DNA of 64,000 bases, from contig NC_072467.1 of assembly GCF_027596085.1 (NCBI RefSeq), positions 16,444,481-16,508,480 of the forward strand, given 5' to 3'. The DNA comes from Anoplopoma fimbria (lineage: Eukaryota; Chordata; Actinopteri; Perciformes; Anoplopomatidae). Positions 27,101 to 37,656 of the stretch are shown here, in pieces. The notes beneath the pieces were generated by a model. The model saw only the letters and a list, made by a program, of their open reading frames with translations, did no database searches and had not been told where the DNA came from. The position numbers and the translations under genes are program-made. Within the stretch, counting starts at the first letter, position 1, and every line of letters starts with the position of its first letter.

Positions 27101-30100
27101 CCCTGCCCGGCAGCAAGGCACAAGGAGACAAAGGGTTAAAGTCAACATGCAGAAAGAAGGAGAACAGCTAGTAGACAGAAGAGAAGAGAAGAGGGGAGAA
27201 GAGAGAAGAGGAGAAAAGAGAAGAGGAAAAGAGAAGAGAAGAGGAAAATAAAAGAGAAGAGAGGAGAGAAGAGAAGAGGAAAAGAGAAGAGGAGAAGAGA
27301 GGAACAGAAGGTGTGGGGCATCAGGAGCTTATCAGGCTGAAGCATACTGAACAGCAATGTGACATTTGTCTTTAGATACAGCTCTTTGAGCCAACAGAAC
27401 ATCACTACAGGATCTCCAACCTTTATTTAAATGTCATCTGACACAAACAGAGGTACTGGAACACACACAGAACAGCAACTCAATTATGTTTTAGAGGATG
27501 CTACATTTTTTTCCACAATCCAACACTCTAATATATTTATTTTAATGTATATATTTTATATTCATTTATCAGACAATATTCCGTTCCAGACTCACCTTGT
27601 GGTTGGTGATCTCTTCTTCCTCTCACAATGGACCGCATCAAAAAATGCAGCGTTCCAGAATCTCAGTGTGTGCCTGGCAGAGAGAACAGATGACATGTTA
27701 CAGGTTTCCTGACCTACTTCACTAAGCTACCTGACACGATGCTGTACATGATGGCAGTGGTTACAAAGAGTGAAATCATATGATGATCAGTCTGGTCACA
27801 TCTCTATGTGTAATCAAATCACACATGGGGATCAGGACCTTACCTGATGTCCTAAGATTAACCTGAAGAGCAACAACATGGTTTAAAGAGGAAAGATTTC
27901 TGTTAAAGAAAATAACAACATTTGTTCTCTTGAGAAACACTATAGCCAACTATATTATACCCCATAAACCCTCTTAAACCTCAAAGAAGAAGATGGCCGG
28001 GACCAGTCATCTTTGACCAAAGGGGCTGCTGGTCGTTCCCAGTGTGAAACGAGAAGTCAACATCCATGTTTTTGTCACGTAACATGCATACTTCAGTAAC
28101 GGCACTTCCGTAGTTATTATAACCCAAACCATGATCTTTTGCCTCAATCTAAAAGGTGTTTCCTGTGAAGACGTAAATTCATTTTGAAAAGACAGTATGT
28201 AACGAGCGTAAATTGACACTTGTTGCTGGCTTTTGAAGGAAAACGCGTAAAAAACGAGGAATAACTTTTCGTGGGATATCATAAGAATCGTTGTATGAGG
28301 ATACTTTTGACCACTGCTATGGTTAAAGGAAGAACACTGAAAAGCAGGATTAATGGTGAAAACTTCTAAAACCTCTCCTTCATCATAATACACTTCTCTG
28401 CTATTGATCTGTATATTCACAATGTTCTAAACATGGGTCATACAGCTAACCGGCTCTGCTCCATAAACTCTCATGCAGTTATTTCAGATGTTCTTCATGT
28501 TCAGGCTGCTTTAGTTGATTTGAATCTACTCATGGTTAAACTCAGGGGCTGAGCTATGACGAGGTGGTAGTAGATACTACAGTAGTAGTACAACAGCTAT
28601 AATCAATATTTCTATATTAACAAAGGTGCACACAAGTATGTTAAAGGGGTCACATGTAGTGATAAACCCACAGAGAATTTTCAACTGACTCTGCAGCTCC
28701 CCTCAGTTCTACAGAGCTTTTTTGTGTCTTATTATGACTCTTTGTTTTGCTTTGCATGGCTTCCAACTTTTACCGCTCTGCTTCACTGACACAATTCTCC
28801 TAGCAAAGTTTTTGGCTGCAGCAGGAAGCGTTTTTTGACAAAAAGTTTGAAAGTCCCACTTTGTGTTACCTGTTGAGCACCAAACAGCAGACAAGCATTT
28901 AAAGCAAGCAGGAGCATTAAGCTTCACTCATCAGTGTCGTAATAATATGCTGAACAGTTTAACGGGCTTGTGATTTAGAACATTACACAGTGAAGCTAAG
29001 TTTCTTCAACTTACCAGATGGGCTGCTGCTTGAGGTGGGTGTACAGGTACACCTTCTCTCCTTTCTTTTCCTCAAGAGCCTCAGACACTGGGATGGAGGA
29101 GAACACATGGCACGTTTATAAAACCTTAGTGGACCAAGTGAAAGTGCCCTTCAATAACTGCAGTTCAAGAGAGTTTTGGTGCACCATACCTGGTGACTTG
29201 GTTTTTGACTCAACTGGGCTTTCCCCATCCCTAGAAATGAGAATGGGGTAAAGAGCAGGAGAAAGGGTTGAGAACTATAAATGACCATGTTAATGAAAAT
29301 AATTGAAAGGAAGAGATGCATTTGCTCACTCAGCCTTGGGAGCCATCGAGCCCCTCAGCTTGCTCTCTAGGCCTCCTAAGAAGCCTTTGACGTCAGTCTT
29401 GGATGTGGTTTTGAGGAGGCGCTCAGCGGCATCCTTCTTCACGGACAGCCAGGAGTTGGCCTTGTTGATGTAAGAGTCCAGACCAGCTGGAGGACCGCCG
29501 CGATCCAGCAGCTCGGAGGGAGACGGCTGGGACTTCCCTGAACAAGAACAAAGCAGACAGGTCAGATTGAGGACATCTATCTGGGTATGGCGTCACTGAA
29601 ACGTCGTTTTAGACATTTAAAAGCCCCACAAGGCCAATGTGTGTCTGTTGATGTCCATGTCCCTGTGGGGATCCTAGTGTACGGCATCACAGATTGGTCT
29701 AGCTGCTAAACAGTGAACAGACATCACCTTCCAACATGTTGTTTAGTCACTGTCTGAAATTTGATTAGCTTCATCTTAGCCAGCTGCAACTCAGTGAGCT
29801 GCATATGAAAACAATTATTAATCAGCTTTGGATATGGAGTAAGATCAACTGACAAATGTCATTTGTGAGTTATATATAAATTACTCTTTCCATGAAAAAA
29901 TATATATAACATCCACATATAAAAAAATATATATTTCTGATGCACACACAAAAAATTCTGGTTTAAAAAAATAAAATATAAAAAAGTAAATATTTACATA
30001 AAAAGGTTGAAACTGCATTAACAATCTGTTGGACATGTGGCCTTCACTGCTGCTTGACTTGGGTGTAAACAAATATATATTTTTCAACAGCGAATTATCT

Positions 30101-33100
30101 GTAGCCAATCAGATGTCAAATTCATTTTCAGCCAATCACATGTGAGTGCCAACACGAGGGTATACCCTTACATCATACTCAGGTAGGAAATGCGGTGGAA
30201 AGGTAGATTAATATAGAGAAATGATAGAGCAAATCCTTTTGTGGATTTCTATAACAGTTAGATAAAACAAGACATATTTGTTTATGCATCAGAAATATAT
30301 TTGTGATTTTTTTAGAATATATATATATGTTTTTTGTTTACATTTAGATACAAAAACGTTTTTTAGTGCATTTAAAAATATATTTTTGTGGAGAGAGTCA
30401 TTTATAAAAAAAACACAAAATAAATTTGTGAATTCTCCTGTGTGCATTAATAGTGAGACTGATCTGAGCCCGTATTCTGACAGATTATTTAGTGTTCATA
30501 GACTTCTAGCCTCACCAGACAAATAACTCACGTCACGCTTCATTTGGATTCGGTATGGTTCTTTGCAGTTCCCGATTAGCAAGGAGACCTTTTGTAGCCA
30601 TTCCAACAAACATTGCAGTGTTGCGTACAGTGCAGGTTTACTTTATGTGTAAAAAGTACTGTCTGCAGGCGGATGTTGAAACAGTGTTCTGTGCCGCGCT
30701 GTTACGCTTATCACTCAAAGCGTCCTGCTTGCAAAAACACAATCATTGCCGTCTTGCAATCTCGCAAAGTCATTGCATAAGTGTGGTGCTGCAAGAGAAA
30801 CCACAGGGCCAACCTGTGGTGCTGAATCAGCACTGGGGAGTGATATTATATGCGCTTTGTTTTGCAATTAAGAGCTTTGGTTTCCTTTTAAATGTGTGCA
30901 ATGGAAGGCTCAACAACATGCTGTGGTTACGGTAAACTAGTTTAAAAAGAAAAACACACGCTCTAACACATGCCAGATAGTTAGACCTTACCACTGTAGT
31001 AGTATGTGAAGCACATAGTCATGAGGTTCTTGGCTGGGCTGTAGTCATCCATCTGGTAACATCTGTGAACACAGCATTTCTTTAGAGAGAATCAGGTCAT
31101 GACCTCACTGCTAGAATTGATGTAAATTTACTGGAGCTTTTCCACTAAAAAGGATGAGAAGGTGATATTTTTTTCTTATTGTCAACAAATCCCATGAAAA
31201 GACACAAGCCGCAATGAGTTGATCCTAATAATAAGTGTTTTTCTTCCCCTGTGTCATAGAGCGCATCAATGATCCAATTTATTACCATGAACACACACTG
31301 TTGGGAGTTTTGACATAATCCCACATATACCATCCTGCAGCCAGAAATACTCACTAGAGCATCAAATGTGGATTCATCCGCCAGTGAAAAATAGTCCCTA
31401 TAACATGCACTATTTCCTCCTGTTTAAGTAATGTTTGGTATTGAGAGATTTCTGTCTTTTCATGGGGAAATCTGACAAGAACAACATACAAATTGTCACC
31501 AGCCTTATCCTTTAAAGACATATAGGATCAGATGATCACAGCATGTTAGTCCCAACCACAAATATCATAGACTCACTCGAACAGAACCACTGCAAAAGAC
31601 TGCACTAGTCTGTAGAAAGTGGCTTCACTCACACATTTAGAGTGGCAGCGCTGTGAACACAGTAGGACAGAGAGTTAAAAACAAGACCTCAACAACCATC
31701 AGCTTAGTTACACACATAAAAAACTTCATACTGCAGATTTTGACACTTTTTAGTTGAATGTTACTTGAATGACTGAGTTTATGTATGTAGGGGGTTCAAC
31801 AGGAACATGTAGTTCTTTGTCATTTGCATTTGGAATATTGCAGTTGTTTGTCCTTAAAAGGCCACGTATGACGTCTCACTAATCCATAATTTCCCCATAT
31901 TTACCTGTGCGCTGACGTATTTGGCAAACCACTCCCTGCCTTTTCCGTTCTCTCCGCTGCACAGCTCTCCAAAACGAGCCTTCTCTTCCTGGTCAAAGTC
32001 CTCCCTGTGAAATCATGGTCCAAAACCTCATTACAGCACTGATCTACAGACCCTGTGAAAAGGCAGTCGCTTCACAGCTGTTTTTTTAATTAAGCAATTT
32101 ATCAGATTGATTGATTTTATCAAATCCCAAGATGTGAAGTTGAGTTACAGCTCAACAGTGGCACATCTTATTTTTATACCACCAAGCTAAGCTCCAAGCA
32201 ACAAACTGGTAATCTAGAGAATTTTTAAATGAATAGTTCAATATTTTCTGTCAATAGTTATGGTACATTTCCAAAGGATGCATAATTTTTTCGCTTCTCA
32301 TTCATTGTCTGTGTAAACAGACTAATTTGCATAATATTGAGGTGTATATTACTTTATGCAAATCTGTATTTTTGTAACCAGAAGTGACAAGAAAAAACTC
32401 CGAAAGGGTTAAAGTTCTAAGACAAAAACACGGAAAACTCCCAGACCAGACAACAATCACAGTAGTTCCGCCCTAAAACATTCCCTGCTTTATGGTCTAT
32501 GTGACTCTAAATGGATCAACATTTACTAAATGAACATCATGCTGTATTGAAGAAGACTTGAAACTAGAGATTGATATGTTATCTTTGTTGGTCAGTAGTC
32601 ATTATTTGTATGTACCATTCCTCCAATACCTGAAATAAAGCTGGGAAAACCTTCCATTGTGTATTTTTTTTTTCGGAGATGAACTAGAACCAGGCTGGTA
32701 AGCTAGAAGTCACAGTGTCATGGCACTTTGTAAAAAATGGTAAAGGATGGGTGCATCATTCACCCCACCCTCCCCAAACATGTATTGCTGACATGCAAAG
32801 CAAAGGAATAGCAAATGTGCAATGTTGTGGAAGGTAAACATGTTTTTTTTCAGCCCCAATTGTATCTCTTATTGAGATAAAAAAAAGACTACAAACAGGT
32901 GGTATACAAAAAAGCACATTGTGTTGCTACTGGCCATCTCACACAATGAAGACCATAGGAATCTACTCAAAGAGTCCAGTCATAAATGATGACTAAACCT
33001 GGCTTACAGAAGCTAAAGAGGGCAAAGGCAAAGCAGTTCTCATGGCAAGAGATTCCTTCTTTTAGACGACATGGGTTATGACATTACAGAAGTCAGTTTG

Positions 33101-34188
33101 CCATTTGTATGTAAATGATGAGGCCTGCAGCAAAAATGCCAGAAAAACAATCAATAAATGTCTATGAAATGAATAAAACAAAAAGGTACCCTGATATTTA
33201 GAAGGGCCTTTTTACCTTTTCACCCTGCTCATATTTGATTTCTTATTGAATATTCATGCGTACGTTTGACTGCTGTTCCCCCCTGGGCCTCTGATGGTAA
33301 GTCAAGGGAATCTATGACAGGGTGAATGTTTCAAGTCACTCTAGGTGACAGATTTGACAAAATGTGGCGTTCCTTCCTCCACTTCACTGAATCCAAGCTT
33401 TACATCTCCTCGAATGTAAATTGCAGAACTACAGTCATTGTCGGTTTTTGGGCGTACCAAATTTTCAAGTAGAATTCATGAGCAGCTTCAATGGGAATTC
33501 ATATTTTCACTGATAATCCTATACCTGCACATCTGCAAATGAATTTGCGATATTGACAATAATGAGTGATTATGGCATCTTTCAAATTATTCTGATGGCA
33601 TAAGCTTATGTTTGGAGAAAAATAATAAATTGTAATGAAAATGGGTTCCATCTACCTTTCTTTCAATGAGTTGCAAAAGTTTTTTCAAAATTGTCACATA
33701 GTGGCTTTCAATCTGTCAATCATGTTGCTTTTGACTGATGTAATGTTTTTTGTACACACGTACATATAAAAAAAGTAACTTCCTTACTTTCCATGAAACA
33801 CCTTCTCCACATAAGCCTTCATGAACTGCCTCCTCTCCACCGTCTCGCTGTCGGCATCCTCTCCACTGTGAGCCGACGAAGATGACGACCTCCTCAGCTC
33901 CCACATATGAGAGGGCGGGTCCATGTCGTTCTCGCTGTCTGCCGACTCTGTAGCATCGCTGTCGTTGTCTCCTTCCTCTTGGTGGTGGTGGTGGTGGTGG
34001 TGAGAGCTGGGCTTGGTTGGTGCCATGGGCTCTGGCAGTAAAGGCTGCTGGTGGACTCCCATAGAGGGCGCCTGCTCAGGGGAGAAAATGTCCGTATGGC
34101 CGTGGTGTTGGCCTCCATCTATGCTGAGAGCTGTGTCCTCGGAGGGGAAGTCAAAGTCTATCAGGTTGTCCACTGCTACGCCCTCCAT
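18083..34188 (-). CDS. kiaa0513: KIAA0513 orthologue (11 coding exons, 423 aa)
   Basis: Fish orthologue of human KIAA0513 (411 aa), a cytoplasmic, brain-rich protein; published interaction work links the human protein to KIBRA and HAX-1, but its biochemical role is unsettled. Coding exons, in transcript order: 34188-33788, 32004-31905, 31650-31577, 31062-30992, 29537-29330, 29230-29190, 29087-29015, 27673-27596, 22609-22529, 19873-19779, 18132-18083. All introns are GT-AG and all phases agree, giving 1272 nt. Diagnostic stretches shared with the human protein are [59 protein letters not shown] and [15 protein letters not shown]. The N-terminus is acidic, serine-rich and contains seven consecutive histidines. 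A 5' UTR intron is likely, because a CAG acceptor sits at 34217-34219 just upstream of the ATG. Transcription is convergent with foxl1, its neighbour also in mammals (16q24.1). A Tc1 element lies in intron 9. Confidence 0.96.
19779..19873 (-). CDS. kiaa0513: KIAA0513 coding exon 10
   Basis: Encodes [20 protein letters not shown] and [11 protein letters not shown], nearly identical to human. Acceptor TACTTCAG, donor GTAAAG. Confidence 0.94.
20104..21705 (-). mobile_element. Tc1-like transposon, 1602 bp, IR/DR type ends
   Basis: Bounded by TA on both sides (20102-20103 and 21706-21707). The ends are inverted copies starting CAGTGGGGCAAAAAAGTATT. The inverted repeats extend about 200 bp, and each contains a second related motif (AAGTATTTGGTC on the left near 20290, GACCAAATACTT on the right near 21506). 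This is the IR/DR arrangement seen in Sleeping Beauty-type elements. It carries one transposase frame on the minus strand, broken once. It lies in intron 9 of KIAA0513 in the same orientation as the gene. Confidence 0.95.
20318..21339 (-). pseudogene. Tc1 transposase, one frameshift
   Basis: Cut-and-paste transposase of the Tc1/mariner superfamily (DD34E). Starts at 21339 with [20 protein letters not shown]. The N-terminal paired-like helix-turn-helix region lies before residue about 85; the catalytic part follows with the [18 protein letters not shown] and [11 protein letters not shown] motifs, carrying D, D and E. The C-terminus ends near KGYITKY at 20318. Between about 21090 and 21079, in a G run, the frame shifts by one base: the first frame stops shortly after KNPRTTRG while the next frame continues the family sequence. 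Otherwise the frame is open over its full length of about 340 codons, close to the family norm, which points to recent activity or amplification. Confidence 0.92.
22529..22609 (-). CDS. kiaa0513: KIAA0513 coding exon 9
   Basis: Encodes [20 protein letters not shown] followed by IAFGQL. Acceptor GTGCTGCAG, donor GTGAGG. Confidence 0.93.
22610..23359. other. Intronic DNA of KIAA0513, nothing recognised
   Basis: Part of coding intron 8. AT-rich, no supported feature. Confidence 0.5.
23360..23640. repeat. Dispersed repeat, family C, copy 1
   Basis: Shares with 52440-52760 the phrases 'ctctcatcaacctc', 'cagcagcaggcaac / cagcagcaaacagc' and 'actttagcagctaaagag'. Related text also occurs at 28630-28930. 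Class unknown, non-coding. Confidence 0.45.
23925..24442. repeat. Dispersed repeat, family A, most complete copy
   Basis: About 520 bp. Contains 'ctccattgc'-free but diagnostic blocks: 'cattctctctactgtccatc', 'gttgtatagaagtctatgag', 'aaacatgagtttatggtctc', 'tagagtcaaatagaccataa', 'ggtgattgacaggtt', and the end 'cttatatacagtctatgg'. Other copies in this window are at 32437-32590, 35500-35935, 38571-38690, 49786-50075 and 60345-60705. I recognise it as a common percomorph repeat, probably a non-autonomous DNA element. Confidence 0.7.
24443..27170. other. Intronic DNA of KIAA0513, nothing coding
   Basis: Inside coding intron 8. Around 25680-25850 there is a loose T/A-rich tandem pattern ('ttgatattgtatttac', several degenerate copies). 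A short TGTTA tandem (TTATGTTATGTTATG) lies at about 25955-25972. No exon or RNA gene is recognised. Confidence 0.5.
27175..27303. repeat. Purine-only GAGAA tract
   Basis: About 128 bp that is almost purely A/G on the + strand (one T near 27249), made of GAGAAGA/GAGGAAAA variants. It lies in intron 8 of KIAA0513, so the transcript would carry a long pyrimidine tract. Confidence 0.9.
27596..27673 (-). CDS. kiaa0513: KIAA0513 coding exon 8
   Basis: Encodes [20 protein letters not shown] followed by RSPTT. Acceptor TCTGCCAG, donor GTGAGT. It joins directly to exon 9 as SPTTREKW, without the short acidic insert I recall in a human isoform at this junction. Confidence 0.94.
27674..28629. other. 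Intronic DNA with a family B-like fragment
   Basis: Coding intron 7 of KIAA0513. About 27990-28330 has phrases reminiscent of family B ('taacccaaaccatgatctttt', 'acaagtcaacat'), but divergence is high and I do not assign it firmly. No exon is seen. Confidence 0.3.
28630..28930. repeat. Dispersed repeat, family C, copy 2 (divergent)
   Basis: Contains 'cagctcccctcagttctaca', comparable with 'cactccctttcagctctaca' at 52468, followed by similar spacing of 'gagcttttttgtgtcttatt' against 'gagcttcttagtctattttg'. Non-coding, intronic in KIAA0513. Confidence 0.45.
29015..29087 (-). CDS. kiaa0513: KIAA0513 coding exon 7
   Basis: Encodes [20 protein letters not shown] and QPI, matching human [18 protein letters not shown]. 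Acceptor CATCCCAG, donor GTAAGT. Confidence 0.94.
29190..29230 (-). CDS. kiaa0513: KIAA0513 coding exon 6 (41 nt micro-exon)
   Basis: Very short exon encoding [13 protein letters not shown], in the variable linker where human has an equally acidic, lysine-rich stretch. Acceptor TTTCTAG, donor GTATGG. The reading phase fits only if it is included: skipping its 41 nt would shift the frame. Confidence 0.85.
29330..29537 (-). CDS. kiaa0513: KIAA0513 coding exon 5
   Basis: Contains [20 protein letters not shown] followed by [20 protein letters not shown] and [11 protein letters not shown]. Acceptor CTTGTTCAG, donor GTGAGC. Confidence 0.93.
29538..30991. other. KIAA0513 intron 4, AT-rich, nothing coding
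   Basis: Very AT-rich in 29870-30420, with several runs of 'aaatatatatt'; the two halves (29880-30000 and 30260-30420) look partly inverted relative to each other around 30120 ('tgatgcacacacaaaaaat' versus 'tttatgcatcagaaatatat'). No supported gene. Confidence 0.4.
30992..31062 (-). CDS. kiaa0513: KIAA0513 coding exon 4
   Basis: Encodes [20 protein letters not shown] and YYS. Human has [20 protein letters not shown]. Acceptor TTCACAG, donor GTAAGG. Confidence 0.94.
31577..31650 (-). CDS. kiaa0513: KIAA0513 coding exon 3
   Basis: Encodes [20 protein letters not shown] and VVLF, a highly conserved block. Acceptor TTCACAG, donor GTGAGT. Confidence 0.94.
31905..32004 (-). CDS. kiaa0513: KIAA0513 coding exon 2
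   Basis: Encodes [20 protein letters not shown] and [13 protein letters not shown], almost identical to mammals. Acceptor TTTCACAG, donor GTAAAT; ends in phase 0 at residue 167. Confidence 0.94.
32437..32590. repeat. Dispersed repeat, family A, truncated inverted copy
   Basis: 'tgctttatggtctatgtgac', 'ttactaaatgaacatcatgc' and 'gaagacttgaaactagagat' match the reverse complement of the copy at 23925-24442. In intron 1 of KIAA0513. Confidence 0.7.
32591..33787. other. KIAA0513 coding intron 1, nothing further recognised
   Basis: AT-rich intronic sequence without open frames or motifs I can name. Confidence 0.5.
33788..34188 (-). CDS. kiaa0513: KIAA0513 coding exon 1 (residues 1-133)
   Basis: Starts at ATG 34188-34186 ([14 protein letters not shown]). 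Holds the acidic N-terminus, seven histidines at residues 63-69, the conserved ESADSENDM, and a serine run, and ends in the conserved YVEKVF motif. Donor GTAAGG at 33787-33782; two bases of the next codon remain. Confidence 0.93.
33977..34002. repeat. kiaa0513: GGT/CAC triplet repeat coding for poly-histidine
   Basis: Seven tandem GTG triplets on +, read as CAC codons on the minus strand, encode the His run at residues 63-69 of KIAA0513. A possible source of length variation. Confidence 0.9.
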
Positions 34189-35083
<895 letters not shown>

Positions 35084-35177
35084 CCCGAGGCCTTCTGAAT
35101 GTTTGGGCTGCAGCTTTGAAGATGAGTAGGTTATATAATGCAGTATTTGGTGAGTAAGACCCATGGTGACACATTCT

Positions 35178-35326
<149 letters not shown>

Positions 35327-35499
35327 CAGGGATTAATACACGCACATACTGTATGCCTGTGTCCAGGCTGTCCAAGTCAGTTCTGCTCAACCCACAACTA
35401 TGCGTCAATCTGACAGAAAGTATTGCACTTCAGCCACAACAGTCTGGACCTTGGACCTGCAAACAGCCTTCCGTTCTGAAAAGTGACACTAATGCTTAA

Positions 35500-35935
35500 T
35501 GTCTTAAACTTGCATTCTCTCTACTGTCTATCAGGGGGCGACTCCTCTGGTTGTATAGAAGTCTATGAGAAAATGACTCTACTTCTCTCTTGATTTATTC
35601 CCTCAGTAAACGTTGTAAACATGAGTTTATGGCCTCAATCTCTAGTTTCAAGTCTTCGTCAATACAGCATAATGTTCATTTAGTAAATCATGGTCCATTT
35701 AGAGTCAAATAGACCATAAAGCAGGGTATGCTTTAGGGTGGGGCTACACAGTGATTGACAGGTTACAGCCGCTACCAGAGTCGTAAACACTTGCATAAAA
35801 AACAAGATGCCAACGGACGAAATCCATGATGGCAGCGGTAAAAAGGGCATACTCAAGGCTTTAGAACAGTAGTCCACAAACCAATGGGTGAGGTCACGGT
35901 GACGACGTCCACTTCTTATACACAGTGTATGAATA
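35500..35935. repeat. Dispersed repeat, family A, direct copy
   Basis: Near-identical over most of its length to 23970-24430 ('cattctctctactgtctatc', 'gttgtatagaagtctatgag', 'tagagtcaaatagaccataa'), ending with 'cttatacacagtgtatga' in place of 'cttatatacagtctatgg'. Confidence 0.75.
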
Positions 35936-36469
35936 CAACAATTATTGCAACTGCTGTTGCTGATAATATTGTTACCTCTGTTGATGAAAAGCAACATTGA
36001 GCTTCACTCTTCTGTTTCTGTCCAAAGCTCTTGATGGTGACATTCACTTAAATAAGCTGATTTTCATTGGTCTGATTTGCTTACAGCTACTTGAAGTCTC
36101 TTCTTTCTAGTAGAGTTCAGACTGTTGTTGCTGAAGGCTTCAAATCAAGTCCCGCGATGATAAGGTGTCCCATAAGGACCCCTATTATATTATTTTAACA
36201 TAAATGGACTGGAATCCCTTGGCCACTATGCCAGGGTGTTTTTCAAAGAGTTTCTGCCTTTATTAACATTCAACGACATCTGATAATCAGCAAACTCCCC
36301 CTATCTTCACATTCTACCTCACCTCCAACCGTTAGATTCACAGTTTCCTCAGGGCCAGACCCCAGGCAGTCAGGGTGGGCACCACTATATTCCCCATCAA
36401 CATCTTCAACACTGGAGCCCCCCAAGGCTGTGTTCTGAGGCTGTTTCTATTCACACTCTACCCCAATGA
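35936..36469. other. Intergenic DNA, nothing recognised
   Basis: No gene-like structure. Around 36340-36480 the sequence resembles degenerate reverse-transcriptase-like text on + ('ggagccccccaaggctgtg', as in GAPQGCVL, a motif of retrotransposon reverse transcriptases), suggesting an old LINE fragment. Confidence 0.35.
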
Positions 36470-36480
36470 CTGTTTCAGCC
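36375..36480 (+). pseudogene. Relic of a LINE reverse transcriptase
   Basis: A short + frame reads NTGAPQGCVLRLFLFTLYPN. GxPQGxxLSPxLFxxYxND is the conserved block of non-LTR retrotransposon reverse transcriptases. The following D-D motif is lost and the frame ends soon after, so this is a small relic. Confidence 0.6.
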
Positions 36481-36700
36481 CCTCCCCCATTGGAGCAGGG
36501 TCATCCTTCAATCAGAGGATCGGTGGTTCGATCCTCGCCTCCGCTAGTCGATGTTTCCTTGGGCAAGGCACTTAAACCCAAATTTCTATGAATAGATATC
36601 AATGATTAGTTGGAGTCCTGATTGGCAAGGTGCACCTTGCATGGTAGCCCCTGTCATCAGTGTATGAATGGGTGAATGATGACATGTAGTGTTAAAGGGC
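36480..36700 (+). mobile_element. tRNA-derived SINE
   Basis: Has a B-box-like GGTTCGATCC (36525-36534), then the common fish SINE body 'ttccttgggcaaggcactta', 'ggtgcaccttgcatggtagc' and 'gtcatcagtgtatgaatggg'. An inverted copy of the same body is at 49308-49500. The A box is poorly preserved. Confidence 0.7.
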
Positions 36701-36926
36701 CCGAAGTCGCCTCCTTCTCAACGTCACATGTTGACACCCACCAAAAACTCCCCACCACTCACTGGCCCACCTCCATCAGCAGCCAGCCAGTGGAGATGGT
36801 GGAGAGTACCTCTGCATCATCCTGGACAATAAACTGAGCTAAACACCCCACCTCCTGCTCCTAAGCATGGCTGAACCCATCCCCATGTACTGTGCCGGCT
36901 GCTGTTTCCCCATGCTCACCCAACAT

Positions 36927-37644
36927 CCATCCATCCATCCATCTTCTTCCGCTTATCCGGGGCCGGGTCGCGGGGGCAGCAAGCTAAGGAGGGTCCTCCA
37001 GACGTCCTTCTCCCCAGCAACACTTTCCAGCTCCTCCTGGGGAACCCCGAGGCGTTCCCAGGCCAGACGAGATATATAATCTCTCCAGCGTGTTCTGGGT
37101 CTACCCCGGGGCCTCTACCAGTTGGACGTGCCTGGAAAACCTCTAAAGGGAGGCGTCCAGGAGGCATCCTGATCAGATGCCCGAGCCACCTCAGCTGGCC
37201 CCTTTCGACGCGAAGGAGCAGCGGCTCTACTCCGAGCTCCCTCCGGATGTCTGAGCTCCTCACCCTATCTCTAAGGCTGAGCCCAGCCACCCTACGAAGG
37301 AAGCTCATTTCGGCCGCTTGTATTCGCGATCTCATTCTTTCGGTCACTACCCAAAGCTCATGACCATAGGTGAGGGTTGGAACGTAGATGGACTGGTAAA
37401 TCGAGAGCTTTGCCTTTCGGCTCAGCTCCTTCTTCACCAAAACGGTCCGGTACAACGCCCGCATCACTGCTGACGCTGCACCGAACCGCCTGTCCATCTC
37501 CCGCTCCATTTTACCCTCACTCGTGAATAAGATCCCGAGATACTTGAACTCCTCGCTTGGGGCAGTGACTCACTCCCAACCCAGAGGGTGCAATCCACCG
37601 TTTTCCGGAAGAGAACCATGGCCTCAGACTTGGAGGTACTGACT
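36927..37644 (-). mobile_element. 5'-truncated Rex3/RTE-type retrotransposon
   Basis: Minus-strand sequence encodes the C-terminal end of a non-LTR retrotransposon reverse transcriptase: VSTSKSEAMVL, then RRFGAASAVMRALYRTVLVK, KLSIYQSIYVPTLTYGHELW, and LRWLGHLIRMPPGRLPLEVF. Frames shift at least twice, so it is dead. The element ends at its 3' side in GGAT repeats (36927-36943), as in Rex3. The 12-bp sequence CTCACCCAACAT stands at both borders (36915-36926 and 37645-37656), a clear target-site duplication. Confidence 0.92.
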
Positions 37645-37656
37645 CTCACCCAACAT

